Both the position numbers and the translations under genes were made by a program. Shown one piece after another: positions 1 through 11,760 of a DNA stretch of 64,000 nt. This DNA is from Ovis canadensis (Eukaryota; Chordata; Mammalia; Artiodactyla; Bovidae). Under the pieces are notes generated by a model. It saw only the letters and a list, made by a program, of their open reading frames with translations. It did no database searches and was not told the DNA's origin. The DNA lies in the NCBI RefSeq assembly GCF_042477335.2, contig NC_091255.1, positions 22,050,501-22,114,500 on the forward strand, written 5' to 3'. The first letter of the stretch is position 1, and each line of letters starts with the position of its first letter.

Positions 1-829
1 TATGCTATCTAGGTTGCTCATAAGTTTTCATCCAAGGAGTAAGCGTCTTTTAATTTCATGGCTGCAGTCACAATCTGCAGTGATTTTGGAGTCCAAAAAA
101 ATGAAGTCTGACACTGTTTCTACTGTTTCCCCATCTATTTCCCATGAAGTGATGGGACCGGATGCCATGATCTTCGTTTTCTGAATGTTGAGCTTTAAGC
201 CAACTTTTTCACTCTCCTCTTTTACTTTCATCAAGAGGCTTTTTAGTTCCTCTTCACTTTCTGTCATAAGGGTGGTGTCATCTGCATATCTGAGGTTATT
301 GATATTTCTCCCAGTAATCTTGATTCTAGCTTGTGTTTCTTCCAGTCCAGCATTTCTCATGATGTACTCTGCATAGAAGTTAAATAAGCATGGTGACAAT
401 ATACAGCCTTGACGTACTCCTTTTCCTATTTGGAACCAGTCTGTTGTTCCATGTCCAGTTCTAACTGTTGCTTCCTGACCTGCATACAGGTTTTTCAAGA
501 GGCAGGTCAGGCGGTCTGGTATTCCCATCTCTTTCAGAATTTTCCATAGTTTATTGTGATCCACACAGTCAAAAGGCTTTGGCATAGTCAATAAAGCAGA
601 AATAGATGTTTATCTGGAACTCTTTTGCTTTTTCCATGATCCAGCGGATGTTGGCAATTTGACTCTGGTTCCTCTGCCTTTTCTAGAACCAGCTTGAACA
701 TGTGGAAGTTCACAGTTCACGTATTGCTGAATCCTGGCTTGGAGAATTTTGAGCATTACTTTACTAGCATGTGAGATGAATGCAATTGTGCGGTAGTTTG
801 AGCATTCTTTGGCATTGCCTTGTCTAACT
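1..829 (-). mobile_element. BovB LINE (RTE clade), reverse-transcriptase part, minus oriented
   Basis: Read on the minus strand, this is the reverse-transcriptase region of the ruminant BovB non-LTR retrotransposon. The frame at 591-28 keeps the core motifs GVRQGCILSP and the catalytic LRYADDTTL (YADD box). Upstream parts of the domain continue in other frames to about 820, so it is disrupted by frameshifts. The window edge cuts the 3' side at position 1. At about 820-830 it abuts a BovB segment in the opposite orientation. It is a dead element; identification rests on RTE motifs and ruminant BovB sequence. Confidence 0.95.
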
Positions 830-1046
830 AGGACTACAGCCTTGTCTAACTCAATGAAACTAAGGCATGCCCGCGGGGCAACCCAAGACGGGCGGGCATG
901 GTGGAGAGGTCTGACAGAATGTGGTCCACTGGAGAAGGGAATGACAAACCACTTCAGTATTCTTGCCTTGAGAACCCCATGAACAGTATGAAAAGGCAAA
1001 ATGATAGGATACTGAAAGAGGAACTCCCCAGGTCAGTAGGTGCCCA
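820..1046 (+). mobile_element. BovB 5' region, plus oriented (inverted relative to its 3' part)
   Basis: This is BovB sequence from the 5' half of the element on the opposite strand to 1-829. A short motif (cttgtctaact) occurs twice at the junction, near 820-830 and 840-851. The fragment ends where a Bov-A unit begins at about 1047. Confidence 0.75.
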
Positions 1047-1172
1047 ACAAATGGCAACCGGCTCCAGTACTCTTGCCTGGAGAATCCCATGGATGGAGGA
1101 GGTTGGTGGGCTACAGTCCACAGGTCGCAAAGAGTCAGACACGACTGAGCGACTTCTCTTTCACTTTCACTT
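1047..1172 (+). mobile_element. Bov-A SINE monomer
   Basis: Typical BovB-derived SINE body: a block like CCAGTACTCTTGCCTGGAG, then the GTCGCAAAGAGTCAGACACG block and a short ctttcactttcac tail. The tRNA head is absent. Confidence 0.85.
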
Positions 1173-1326
1173 TTTAAAAGTCAAAAGGCATAGAGAATCT
1201 TGAAAGAGAAAGACTAATCAACTGTATACCAACACTTTGGATAATCTAGATGAAATGGATAAATTCCTAGAAACAAAACTAAATCACAAAGAAATACAAA
1301 CTCTGAATAGACCTATAACCAGTAAG

Positions 1327-1497
1327 GAGAATAGTAATCAAAAATCTCCCAATGAAGAAAAGTCCTGGATCTGACACCTCCCTTGGTGAATTCTACCAAA
1401 CAATTAAAGGTGAGAATAGTAATCAGAAATCTCCCAATGAAGAAAGTCCTGGATCTGACACCTCCCCTGGTGAATTCTACCACACAATTAAAGGTGA
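1327..1497 (+). repeat. 85-bp tandem duplication inside L1
   Basis: Two copies start with gagaatagtaatca at 1327 and 1412 and both run to aattaaaggtga. They differ at a handful of positions, so the duplication is not very recent. Confidence 0.85.
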
Positions 1498-3260
1498 ACT
1501 GATATCAATTCTTCTCAAATTTCTTCAAAACACTGAAGAGAACACTTCCTAACTCATTCTATGATGCTACAGTTACTCTAAATATCCTCAATAAAAAACT
1601 AGCAAACATAATTTAGCAGCATATTAAAAGACTTATATACCATTTCCAACTGGGATTTAAAGATTCCACTGGAAAGAATGCAAAGATGATTCAACATATA
1701 TAAGTTAATCAATGTAACACACCACAATATCAGAATGAAGGGAAAAAACCCACACGATCATCTCTACTAATACAGAAAATGCATCTGATGAAATTCAATA
1801 CATATTCATGATAAAAAAAACATTCCAAGAAGAGAAGGAATCTCACACCAAAAAAGTCATATATGAAAACCCCACTGAAAACATTATACTCAGTGGTAAA
1901 AGAGTAAAAGCTTTTCTCTGAGACATACAGAGAATGTCCACGTTTACAACTTCTATTCACCGCAGAAATTCTAGCCAGAGCAATCAGGTAAGAAAAAAGG
2001 AAAAGGAAAAGATAATCAAATTGGAAAGGAAAAAAATGCAATTATCTCTGGAGGTGATATGATCCTAGATGTAAAATCTCTAAAGATTTTGCACATACCA
2101 AAATAGGAAAACAAAAACCGTTAGAGTTAATAGATGAATTCAGCAAAGTGGCGGAACACAAAAGTCAGTTGTATTTCTACACACTAACAGTGAACAAGCT
2201 GAAATGGAAATTACAAGACCAATTCCGTTTACAACAGCATTTAAAAGAATAAAATATACAGCAATTAACTAAACCAAAGAGGTAAAAGACTTGTACAATG
2301 AAAACTTTTATAGTTTTTATAGTTCTATACATTGCTGAAAGAAATTAAAGACATAAATAAATGGAAACACATGCCACGTTCATGCATTGGAAGACTGAAT
2401 TTTGTTAAAATATCAATACTCCCCAAATTCAGTGCAATTCCTATCAAAATCCCAAGGACATTTTCTGCAGAAACAGGAAAAACCTACCCTAAAATTCATA
2501 TGGAATCTCGAGGGTTCTTGAATAGTGCCCCCCGGAAAAAAAAAAAATCTTGAAAAAGAACAAACTGGACAACTTACACTTCCTGATTTCAAGAACTGCT
2601 TCTAAGCTACAGTGGTCAAAGTTATGTGATACTGGCATAAAGACAGACATGAAGACCAATGGAATACAAGGGAGATTCCAGAAAGAAACCCTTGTTTATA
2701 GGGTCAAATGATGTTTGACAAGGGTGCCAAGACTATTTAATGGGGAAAGGACAGCCTTTTCAACAAATGGTGCTGAGAAAACTAAATCTCCACATGCAAA
2801 CAAATAAAATCAGACACTTACCTAACACCACAGACAAAAATTAACTCAAATGGATCAAAGACCTAATGTAAGACTTAAAACAACAAAATGCTTAGAAGAA
2901 AACATGGGACAAAAACTTCACATCATTGGATTTGGCAAAGATTTCTTGGCTATGACATCAAGAGTATAGGTAACAAAGGAAAAAAACAGGCAAATTGGAT
3001 TTCTTGAAAATTAAAAGAAGTTTGTTCATCCAAAGACTCTATCAACAAGAGTACAAATGCAGTCCAAAGAATGGAAGAAAATATTTGCAAATCATATACT
3101 CGATAAGTAATAAATATCCAGAATATTATAGAGACCTTCTAAAACTCAACAACAAAAAACAACCCAATTCAAAACTGGACAAAAGATTTGAATAAACATT
3201 TCTCCAAAGAGGACCTATGAATGTCCAATAAGCACATCAATATGCTCAACATTACTAATC

Positions 3261-3457
3261 ATTTGTTGTTGTTGTTTACTTGCTAAGGCATGTCCGACTC
3301 TTTTGTGACCCCATGAGCCCAGGCAAGTCCCCATGGACTTCCCAGGCAAGAATATTGGAGTGGGTTGCCATCCAGGGGATCTTCCCAACCCAGGGATCAA
3401 ATCCACATCTCGTGCATTGGCAGGAGGATTCTTTACCACTGAGCCACCAGGAAGTCC
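3261..3457 (-). mobile_element. Bov-tA SINE inserted in L1, with target site duplication
   Basis: A minus-oriented tRNA-headed Bov-tA. The flanking L1 carries the direct repeat ttactaatca just before (about 3252-3261) and just after (about 3458-3467) the element, so the insertion boundaries are clear. Confidence 0.9.
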
Positions 3458-4175
3458 TTACTAATCAATAGGGAAACACAAATCAAAACTAAAATAAGAA
3501 GCCAGTCCACAGTAATTAGGATGGCCACTATCAAAAACAGAGAAAACAAGTATTGGTAAGGATGCGGAGAAATCAGAACCCTTGGGGTGCTGTGGGGTGT
3601 AAATTGGTAGTCGTATGGAAAACAGCATGATGGTTCCTCAAAAAATTAAAAACAGAATTACCATATGACCCACCAATCCCACTCTGGGTACATACTCAAA
3701 AGAACTGAAAGCAGGATCTCAAAGCGATATTTGTAGACCCATGTTCAGAACAGCATTATTCAGAATAACTAAAACTTGGAAAAAACCAAGCATGCATTGA
3801 CGGATAAATGGATACGCAAAATGTAACATATACATACAATAAAATATTATTAAACCTTAAGGAGCAATATGCTACGATGCAAATAAACCTTGAGGACATT
3901 ATGCTAGGTGAAATCAGTCAGTCACAAAAAGACAAATACTGTATGATTCCACTTATACGAGGTCCTCAGTCAAAATTATAGACCAAGAGTAGAATGGTGG
4001 TTGCTGGGGGCTGGGGAAGAGGAAAACAGGGAGTTACTGTTCAAAGGGTATAGCAGTTCAGTTTTACAAGATGAAAAAAGTTCCAGAGATGGATGGCAGT
4101 GATACCTGCACAGCATTATGAATGTATTAAATATCATAATGCAAAACTGTGCATTTTTAAATGATGAAGATGGTA

Positions 4176-4530
4176 AATGTTCAGTTCAGTTCAGTTGCTC
4201 AGTCGTGTCCGACTCTTTGCGACCGCATGAATCGCAGCACGCCAGGCCTCCCTGTCCATCACCAACTCCCGGAGTTCACTCAGACTCACGTCCATTGATT
4301 CGACGATACCATCCAGCCATCTCATCCTCTGTCGTCCCCTTCTCCTCTTGCCCCCAATCCCTCCCAGCATCAGAGTCTTTTCCAATGAGTCAACTCTTCG
4401 CATCAGGTGGCCAAAGTACCAGAGTTTCAGCTTTAACATCACTCCTTCCAAACAACACCTAGTACTGATCTCCTTTAGAATGGACTGGTTGGATCTCCTT
4501 GCAGTCCAAGGGACTCTCAAGAGTCATTTT
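4176..4530 (-). mobile_element. BovB LINE 3' end
   Basis: Begins with the (TTCAG)n terminus of BovB in reverse and continues through about 350 bp of its 3' region. The minus-strand frame 4520-4191 is the remnant of the BovB ORF end. Confidence 0.92.
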
Positions 4531-4673
4531 ATAATGCTATATATTATTTAAATGTTATATGTTAATTTAAATGTTATATGTTATTTTACCACAAGAAAAA
4601 GTGAAGAAAAATCACCTCATGAGCTATAGATTAATTACAAAAGGGAATAAAGATTTTGTAACGAAAAAATGTG

Positions 4674-4960
4674 GGGGACATCTCTGGTGGTCCGGTGGTT
4701 GAACGTCTGTCCGTCAATGCAGGGGACATGGGTTCCACCCCTCGTCCAAAAGATCCTACATGCTACAGAGGGACTAAGCCCACACTCTAGAGCCCCTGAG
4801 CCTCAACTACTGAGCCTGTGTGCTACAACTACTGAAGCCTGAGAGACTCGAGCCGGTGCTCCACAAGAGAGGAGCCACTGCAGTGAGAAGCCCACCCACC
4901 ACAACTAGAGAAAGCCCCAGCGCAACAACACAGACCCCATGCAGCCAAAAAAAACCCACT
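4674..4960 (+). mobile_element. CHR-type tRNA-derived SINE
   Basis: tRNA-related head (tggtggtccggtggttgaa, then a gggttccaccc B-box-like block), a body of acaactactgaagcc-type sequence, and a cagccaaaaaaaa tail. Confidence 0.88.
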
Positions 4961-5047
4961 ATATGCACATATTACCCTGATGAAAATAAAAAGGTAAACA
5001 GCTCACCGTGTAATGGTAAGTGAAGAAATCAAAGATGAAGGATGGTG

Positions 5048-5277
5048 TATAAAGAACGTATTTGTTGTTGTTGTTGAGTTGCTAAGTCTGTGTCTGACTC
5101 TTTTGCAACCCCATGGGTGGTGACCTGCCAGGTTCCTCTGTCCAGGGGATTTCCCAGGAAAGAGTATTGGAGCGGGCTGTCCTTTCCTTCTCCAGGGGAT
5201 CTTCCTGACCCAGCAATCAAACCCATATACCCTGCATTGCCAAGTGGGTTCTTTGCCACTGAGCAACCAGGGAAGCC
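5048..5277 (-). mobile_element. Bov-tA SINE
   Basis: Minus-oriented: begins with (TTG)n and the reverse of the pan-Bov terminal block, and ends with the reverse of the tRNA head (ccagggaagcc). Confidence 0.9.
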
Positions 5278-5316
5278 AAAGTGTGTACAGTTTGTATTAA
5301 AAAGCTGGCTGAGCAG

Positions 5317-5505
5317 GGGACTGCCCTGGTGGTCGAGTGGCCAAGACTCCTTACTCCCACTGCAGGGGGCCCAGGCTCGAGCCCTGGTCTGGGAACTAGA
5401 TCCCTTGTGCCACAACTAAAGAGTTCGCATGCCCGCAACTAAAGATTCCACATCCCGCACGCCACGAGTAAGACCTGCTGTGGCCAAAGACAGAAAGAAA
5501 GAATA
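5317..5505 (+). mobile_element. CHR-type SINE
   Basis: Starts ggggactgccctggtggtc, includes a B-box-like block and ends in a gaaagaaag-rich tail. Confidence 0.88.
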
Positions 5506-5892
5506 CACATTTTTTTTAAGTTGGCAGAGTAGGAAGATATACAAGAGTATCTGTCTTAATATGAATAAAATCTCTGGTTATTATTAAGAAATACTTAATT
5601 AAATTTAACATATCTGATAATTACTATTAAAAGTTATAGTAAGAAATAAATAACACTGCTTGTCTCTGGTAAGGAGAACTGAATGGCTGCAAGACAAAGG
5701 AGGGAGAGAGAATGTCACTGTATACACTTTCATACACTTACAATTTTGAATTATGTGAAGGTACTATTTACTAGCAACTAAAATTTCAAATGTCTAATAA
5801 AAAGCTTTACCCATTAGTTTCATGCTACTCTAATTCCTTATCTCATATATCTGCCTGAGCATTTAAGAAGACAACTGGTGTGTCACTCACTC

Positions 5893-6325
5893 TATTTATT
5901 TATTGGTGGCTGTGCTGGGTGTTTGCTGCTGCTCAGGGGCTTTCTCTAGCTGTGGCGAGCAGGGGCTACTCGCTAGTTGCAGTACATAGGATTCCTGTGG
6001 TAGCAGCTTCTTTTGTTGCAGAGCACAAACTCTAAAATGCGGGCTCAGTAGTTGTGGCGCACAGGCTTAGTTGCTCTGCAGCATGTGGAATCTCCCCAGT
6101 CCAGGGATTGAACCCATGTTCCCTGCACTGGTATGCATACGTGCTAAGTCACTTCAGTTGTATCCAGTCATGTCCAACTCTTTGCAACCACATGGGTTGT
6201 AGCCCAGCAGGCTCCTCTGTCCATGGGATTCTCCAGGCAAGAATACTGGAGTGGGTTGCCATGCCCTCTTCCAGGGCTGCATTGCTAGGCAAATTCTTAA
6301 CCACTGGACCACCAGGGAAATCCCA
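5893..6325 (-). mobile_element. CHR-type SINE interrupted by a Bov-tA fragment
   Basis: A reverse CHR element spans 5893-6135 and resumes at about 6277-6325, ending ccaccagggaaatccc. A minus-oriented Bov-tA piece sits between (about 6136-6276). The Bov-tA therefore arrived later. Confidence 0.85.
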
Positions 6326-6334
6326 TTCATTTCT

Positions 6335-6341
6335 TAGTTTA

Positions 6342-6376
<35 letters not shown>

Positions 6377-6475
6377 TGGCTGTACCCTGCAGCATATGGG
6401 ATCTTAGTTTCCCAACCCACACTCCCTGAATTGGAAGGCAGAGTCTTAACCACTAGACGACCAGGGAAGTTTTTC
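6335..6475 (-). mobile_element. CHR-type SINE with (TATT)n tail
   Basis: A tttatttatttatt run (the reverse A-rich tail) is followed by ggctgtaccctgcagc and the reverse tRNA head gaccagggaagt. Confidence 0.85.
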
Positions 6476-6819
6476 CATTCATTTATTAATATGTGTTACT
6501 GTGTAACTGACTCTGTTATTTCTTCAATGAAGGTGGAAAAGTTATTGTCTCTTCCAATTGTCTGAAATCTACTACCCTAACACTTTACAATGCTGTGTAA
6601 ACACTAGGCTTTTGTAGGCTGTGTTCCATAGAAATTCAAATGAATATGAGGGATGACGAAACATATTAAGAGATGTGAATCATGTGTTCAAATTTCAAAC
6701 AGTATTCCCTTGAAACATTTAGAGGCCTCCAGGTAAAAAGCCATTTTGTGAATTCAAAAATCTCTGGGATTATGAATCAGTTCCTCCCCATAATCTTATT
6801 TCATAGAGCAGCATTTAGA

Positions 6820-7252
6820 AAAAGCTGAAACCATGATGTAAGAGTTGGACTGTAAAGAAAGCTGAGTTCTGAAGAATTGATGCTTTTGAACTGTGGTATT
6901 GGATAAGACTCTTGAGAGTCCCTAGGACTGCAAGAAGATCCAACCAGTCCATCCTAAAGGAGATCAGCCCTGAGTGTTCACTGGAAGGACTGATGTTGAA
7001 GCTGAAACTCCAATACTTTGACCACCTGATCAGACGAGCTGATTCATTTGAAAAGGCCCTGATGCTGGGAAAGATTGAAGGCGGGAGGAGAAGGGGACGG
7101 CAGAGGATGAGATGGTTGGATGGCATCACCGACTCAATGGACATGAGTTTGGGTAAACTCCGGGAGTTGGTGATGAACAGGGAGGCCTGGCATGCTGCAG
7201 TCCATGGGGTCGCAAAGAGTTGGACACGACTGAGCAACTGAACTGAACTGAA
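6820..7252 (+). mobile_element. BovB LINE 3' end
   Basis: About 430 bp of the BovB 3' region in plus orientation ending in (ACTGA)n, the element's terminal microsatellite. The frame 6912-7241 is the degenerate ORF end ([12 protein letters not shown] is typical). Confidence 0.93.
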
Positions 7253-8003
7253 ACCATGATTCAGGTGTCAGCTACCTTCCAGAGAGCACCCAGGATTCGA
7301 GGATAAGGACAATTTCTTCCCTGAAGAACTGTTGTTTGATTTTTTTTTTTTTGGCCTGCCCGCAAGTGTTCTGGGTATGTTAGGCATTGTATTTTACATT
7401 ATCTGGCAGAAATGTGGAGCTGGTGAAGTTTACACGTTAAAGCCAAAAGTCCTAATCCTCCTGGAGATACAACATTTTATAGGTTTTACGGAGACAGTTT
7501 TAGGTTGAAAATAATGAACAACTCTCAAAAATTAGTTGCTTAATGATGTACCAGTCAGACGATGAACTGCCTAGAGCTGGAAGTTTCCAACAAGAGTATT
7601 GGATAAAATATTTTCATATTAACTATAAAGTTGAACTAGAAAATTCCTAAGATATATTCTAATACTAAAAGTTCCATTCAGTTCTCAGATTTTTATAAGA
7701 TGGAATCAAAGGAAAATTCAACAGTTTGCCTTGCCAGGCTCAGGAATACCACTAAATGCTAAAGCACAAAACACAACCCAGCTATCTATCCTCTTGGTGC
7801 CAATTTGCTGATATCTCTTCTGGTAAACTTAAAAACTAATCAAGCTCCTATCAACCTACTATCCCCCCAACTTGGCATGTGTGTAAATACATACACATAT
7901 ACATGTGCCAACTTATGGCTTAAGAACAGGTTTGAGTGGTCTACAAAAACAAAGGATGATTTTTAGGAACTCCATTAGAGTACTCTCTTATTCCTATCAT
8001 ACG
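7253..8003. other. Unique sequence, no gene seen
   Basis: About 750 bp of AT-rich sequence with a T12 run near 7340. No conserved frame, exon signature or recognisable young repeat. Confidence 0.6.
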
Positions 8004-8222
8004 TGTGTGCTAAGTCGCTACCGTCGTGCCAGACTCTTGGTGACCCCATGGACTGTAGCCCACCAGGCTCTTCTGTCCATGGGATTCTCCAGGCAAAAAC
8101 ACTGGAGTGGGTTGGCATGCCCTCCTCCAGGGGATCTTCCTGACCCAGGGATCCAGCTCAAGTCTCTTATGTCTTCTGCATTGGCAGGTGGGTTCTTTAC
8201 CACTAGCACCACATGGGAGGCC
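8004..8222 (-). mobile_element. Bov-tA SINE
   Basis: Complete minus-oriented copy from gtgtgtgctaagtcgc to the reverse tRNA head near 8222. Similar short sequences (tcctatca / ttctatca) flank it. Confidence 0.92.
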
Positions 8223-9815
8223 CATTCTATCACAGGAGATAGTCAAATATTCATAAACAAAACCTTACACTTCCTGAAAATATTTGTCCAAAACTGAGTC
8301 TGCTTTTCAAACTTAACTCCACGAATTCATTCAGAATTTTCAAACTTCATGTTATCATTTCCAAAAACGAAAATCATTATCCAAATGTACTCTATCTGGG
8401 ATGACTACTTTGTAACTACTACTTCCACGCAACTTCAGTTTCTGATGCCATGTAATGGTAAACACTCCTGTGGTTCCTTATACGAAGGAAGGTGAGTGCA
8501 GCAACCTGAGAGGATGGAATAAACCTAAGTCCCAAATAACATCCGCCAAAGGCCAAACCAACTGGGACCACCAACCTTTTGGTAAGGTGCTAACATCCCT
8601 TGCTGCTGAAGTTTCTTTTCACTTGCTTCCTTCAACATCCTGAGACTAGAGACTAAATGGCTTTATGATGGCTTGAATAAATAACAAATTGGTAAGAGAA
8701 CTGTGTATCATGAGAGCATACATAGTAAGATTGACTTTTGAACTCATAAAAACCTATGCCCTATTAATGAGATTTATTCTCTGACCGCTATTTGTCATAG
8801 TTTCCTCTATGTAAATATCATCTCACATAACCCATTAGAGCCAAGTAGTGGATACTCACTGAACTTTAAAAATTAGTGAAACAAAAAACTAGATAAGCAA
8901 CAATCTGTTACAGTGGAAGATCAATAAAAATTTCCTTTAAAAATGTTACTTGCCTCAATAGTTAAAAGAAACTTTTTTTGGCCAATGAGTCTTCGGTGTT
9001 CATTTACTTCTTCATAACCTTACTGTTTTAAGGGCTTGGAAAGACACTTGGTGCATATCTGCTATTATTATTAATCTTTAAGAACAATTTTAGATAATGA
9101 TATAAAAATCTTTTTCTGAATTGTAAAAAGACTCCTCCAGTTAAAAATATTAAATTCCAACATGTGATTCCAATAATTTTTATTTTAACTTACTTCTTTC
9201 TTTAACCAATACTTTTAGGATATTAGCTATCCAAAAAAAAAATTTTGTTTTTAAGAAAGGAAAACACTAGCCCCAGACCTGTTAGCCAGTATGTGACAGA
9301 CAAAAACCTTTCTAGTCATTGACTGAAAAGGAAATGAAATTTTACATAGTGATCTATACCTGAATGTGTCCATGGCACTTTGAAAAGGCAAGGATGGGAT
9401 GAGAGTTCTAAGGCTGGCTTTCACAATACTAGTTCATTGACATAATCTTGTCTTCTGAACTATTAAGATAACTAAACCAAATGTCACCATTTCTTAACTT
9501 TTCCTCCCACTTTAAAAACCATGACATCTTAGGGGAGATGTATTTCTGCTCTGCACTGGTTAATTCCAAACAAAACTTGTGCCACACAAATAAACTCAGG
9601 TGACTTCATAAACTAATACTTTGACATCGTTTTTATGCCATTTTACAATGTTTGCTAATTATCCTGAAATTCACAACAGTTCCTCCTGTTATTAAAAATG
9701 AGGAAACTGAGGCAAGAGAAGTAAGTTGCTACTTTGCAGCAAGCGGGCATCTCTCTGGACACTGCAAGCTGCTGTCTTCCCCTATTAAACCACAGTGCTT
9801 TTCTTAACGGTTTAG
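8223..9815. other. Unique AT-rich stretch with one MIR-like piece
   Basis: No coding exon or RNA gene recognised. A MIR-like fragment (tgaggaaactgaggcaagagaag) is visible at about 9640-9740. The rest is unassigned, and lies downstream of ACACA promoter PII on the minus strand, so it is probably ACACA intron. Confidence 0.55.
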
Positions 9816-9900
9816 TGGCTAAGTGGCTCTGACTCTTTGTGGCCCCATGGGTTGTAGCCGGCTAGCACCTCTGTCCATGGGATTTCCCAGGCAAAAGTGC
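9816..9900 (-). mobile_element. Bov-tA fragment
   Basis: Only about 85 bp of the reverse Bov-A body is present (gtggccccatgggttgtagcc to cccaggcaaaagtg). Confidence 0.8.
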
Positions 9901-10559
9901 CTATCAAATAAATAGGCACACGGAAAGCCTTCTCCTCACAGACATGCAAGACATCTCCACCAAGAAGAGAATTCCTATCGGTGCCCCCCCAAGAAGAAGA
10001 AACCATAAAACCAAAGTAACCACGCTTCTCAATCTGCACTGTGGACAAGGGGGTAAAAAATGAAAGAAAAGGAGGAGTCGAGGAGGACCAACTTCTGAGA
10101 CTGATGACCACATTATCAGGTTTATTCCGCACACTGGGAAATCACTGAAACCCTGCTTAAAGAGAAACGGAATAAGAAATTTAGAGATTTCAGTCTTAAA
10201 CCCCAAAACAAAAACACCTGAAATTAAAGTATTTCCGAAACCTGTACAGTTGTTAGCTTATTCTTATTTGCTTCTGTAAAACCCACAAAGCCTACTTGGA
10301 GTCCCCAGTATTTAGAGCTGATTCCTAGTGTCCACCAGCGTCAACTTTCCCGCGTCCAATTCCAGAAATACGGTTGGGTCTGACCCAAGCAGGATCTTCC
10401 GGCACGTTTTCCTCTGAAATTCATTAGCCTCACACAACCTGGCCACGTCCTACCTCCGACAGCTTCCCGTGAACAGTACCATAAACGTGAGGGAGAGAGT
10501 AAGAGCAGGCGTACCTTTTACTACGTCCCTTAGAGAAAATACTTAATAAAACTCTGGGG
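9901..10559. other. Unique sequence beside CpG island 1
   Basis: GC rises toward the right. Minus-strand frames of 100-138 codons cross this stretch but show no recognisable protein and look like chance ORFs. Confidence 0.5.
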
Positions 10560-11760
10560 GCAGAAACTGGCAAGGGACACCTCGCCCGGCCCCTGGCTCC
10601 CACCACGATACAAAGACAGGGAAAGCAGAAAGCAGTCCGGGGTCTCTGCACCCCACAACCTCTCTCTCTCTGCAAGAGAGAAGCAGACTTTCGGGGCAAC
10701 TGGACCCCAGCCCTCAACACCCTCCTCCCACGTGGATCTCCTCCCTCTCCGCAGCGCAGGGTCGCACTGGAGACTGGGGTCTGGAAGGGATCAGACAACG
10801 CCGGGGCTGGCGCGGGAGGACGGAGGGACCCGCTCCAGGCAGACACACCAGCCCCTTCCTAGAGGCCCTGGGCTGTACGCCTCCCAGTTCCGGGGTCTGA
10901 GCTTCGACGCCTGGAGACCCCCAGCCCAGGTGCCTCCACGTCTCCCCCAGAGGTAAACGAGAAGCCCCAGAAGAACTGCGGGGAGAGCCGGGCTGCCAAG
11001 CACCGGGTCCGGGCGGGATGGAGCCCGGGCCGCGTGCGGCGGAAGATGGGAGGCGGCCCTTTGCAGCCGCCGCCCCTCCCCGGGCCCCGGCCTCTCCCGG
11101 TCCCGAATCGCAGGCTGCGGGGCGGCCTTCCCCTCCTCACCTCAAGGCGGCGGCGGCAGCGTCCCGCGGCCCGGCGGTCCCGGACCTCTGCGTGGAGGCG
11201 GCGCTGGGCGGGAGGAGACGCCGGTAGCTCCGGCGATGGCTGACAGGCGCGCAGCACCAGGCCGGCCCGGCACACGGGGAGGGGCGGGGTTTCAGGACTC
11301 CGGCCCCGCCCCGCCCCGCCCCCGCTCCCACCTCAGCCGGCGAGCCCCATGAGGTGACTACGTCCGGGGTTATTCGAGGCCGTTCACCTCCGACCCCGCT
11401 CCCCGCGGCGGCGCGGTCTGGCTGGCCACGCAGAGAGGCGCGGGCCTCGAGGGCCCGGCGACAGCCAATGGGAGGACGGCGCGGGGCGGGGCGACGTGAG
11501 GCGATACGGATGGTCCGAGCACCGCTCTGCCATTCGGGGCCCAGCGGCTAGAGGGCGGGCGGGTCCCGGGTGGCCTCCGGCCCTTTCTCCGGGGGCGGTG
11601 CCGAGCCGGCGGCCCGGCCGGCTCCTCCTCCCAGCGAAGCCGGGAATGGGGAATGGCGCGAGGGGCCATCCGGCTCGCGGCGCGGGAAGGGAGCGCTGGA
11701 TGGAGCAGGGCTCAGCGAGGCGGGCGGTGCGCAGGCCGCGTGAGGACCCTACCCTGTTCA
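10560..11760. promoter_or_regulatory. ACACA: CpG island 1, probable ACACA promoter PII
   Basis: About 1.2 kb of very GC-rich, CpG-dense DNA. GC boxes (ggggcggggt at about 11280; ccccgccccgccccgc at about 11301-11316) lie upstream, on the minus strand, of a clean splice donor at 11141/11140. A CCAAT motif sits at 11465 and there is no obvious TATA box. This matches the housekeeping promoter PII of ACACA, known to be GC-rich and TATA-less. Its distance of about 48 kb from the other CpG island fits the layout I recall for the human locus. The flank at 11.3-11.8 kb could also fire on the plus strand, but I see no supporting exon there. Confidence 0.75.
11141..11275 (-). other. ACACA: ACACA PII noncoding first exon (exon 2 of the classical numbering), 5' end approximate
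   Basis: On the minus strand the GC-rich sequence ends CCGCCTTGAG at 11141, followed directly by the strong donor GTGAGG at 11140. This is the only convincing minus-strand donor I saw in the island. In other mammals PII transcripts start with a GC-rich untranslated exon spliced toward the exon with the main ATG, which here would lie left of the window. The start at about 11275 is only a guess from the GC boxes just upstream; no initiator element fixes it. Confidence 0.6.

Larger units (their letters stand above)
1185..4155 (+). mobile_element. Old L1 LINE, ORF2 C-terminal part and 3' UTR (split by a SINE)
   Basis: The plus strand shows degraded L1 ORF2 sequence throughout, with many stops and frameshifts, followed by L1 3' UTR up to about 4155. 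It is interrupted by a Bov-tA at 3261-3457. An 85-bp stretch is tandemly duplicated at 1327-1411 and 1412-1497. Divergence suggests an old mammalian L1M-type copy; the subfamily was not determined. Confidence 0.85.

Noticed and set aside
28-591. 187-codon reverse-transcriptase frame as a host gene
   Set aside because: It is the RT of a BovB retrotransposon copy, broken and incomplete.
4674-4760. tRNA-like A/B-box sequences in many places, for example here
   Set aside because: These are heads of tRNA-derived SINEs. None folds as an intact tRNA gene by eye, and all continue into SINE bodies.
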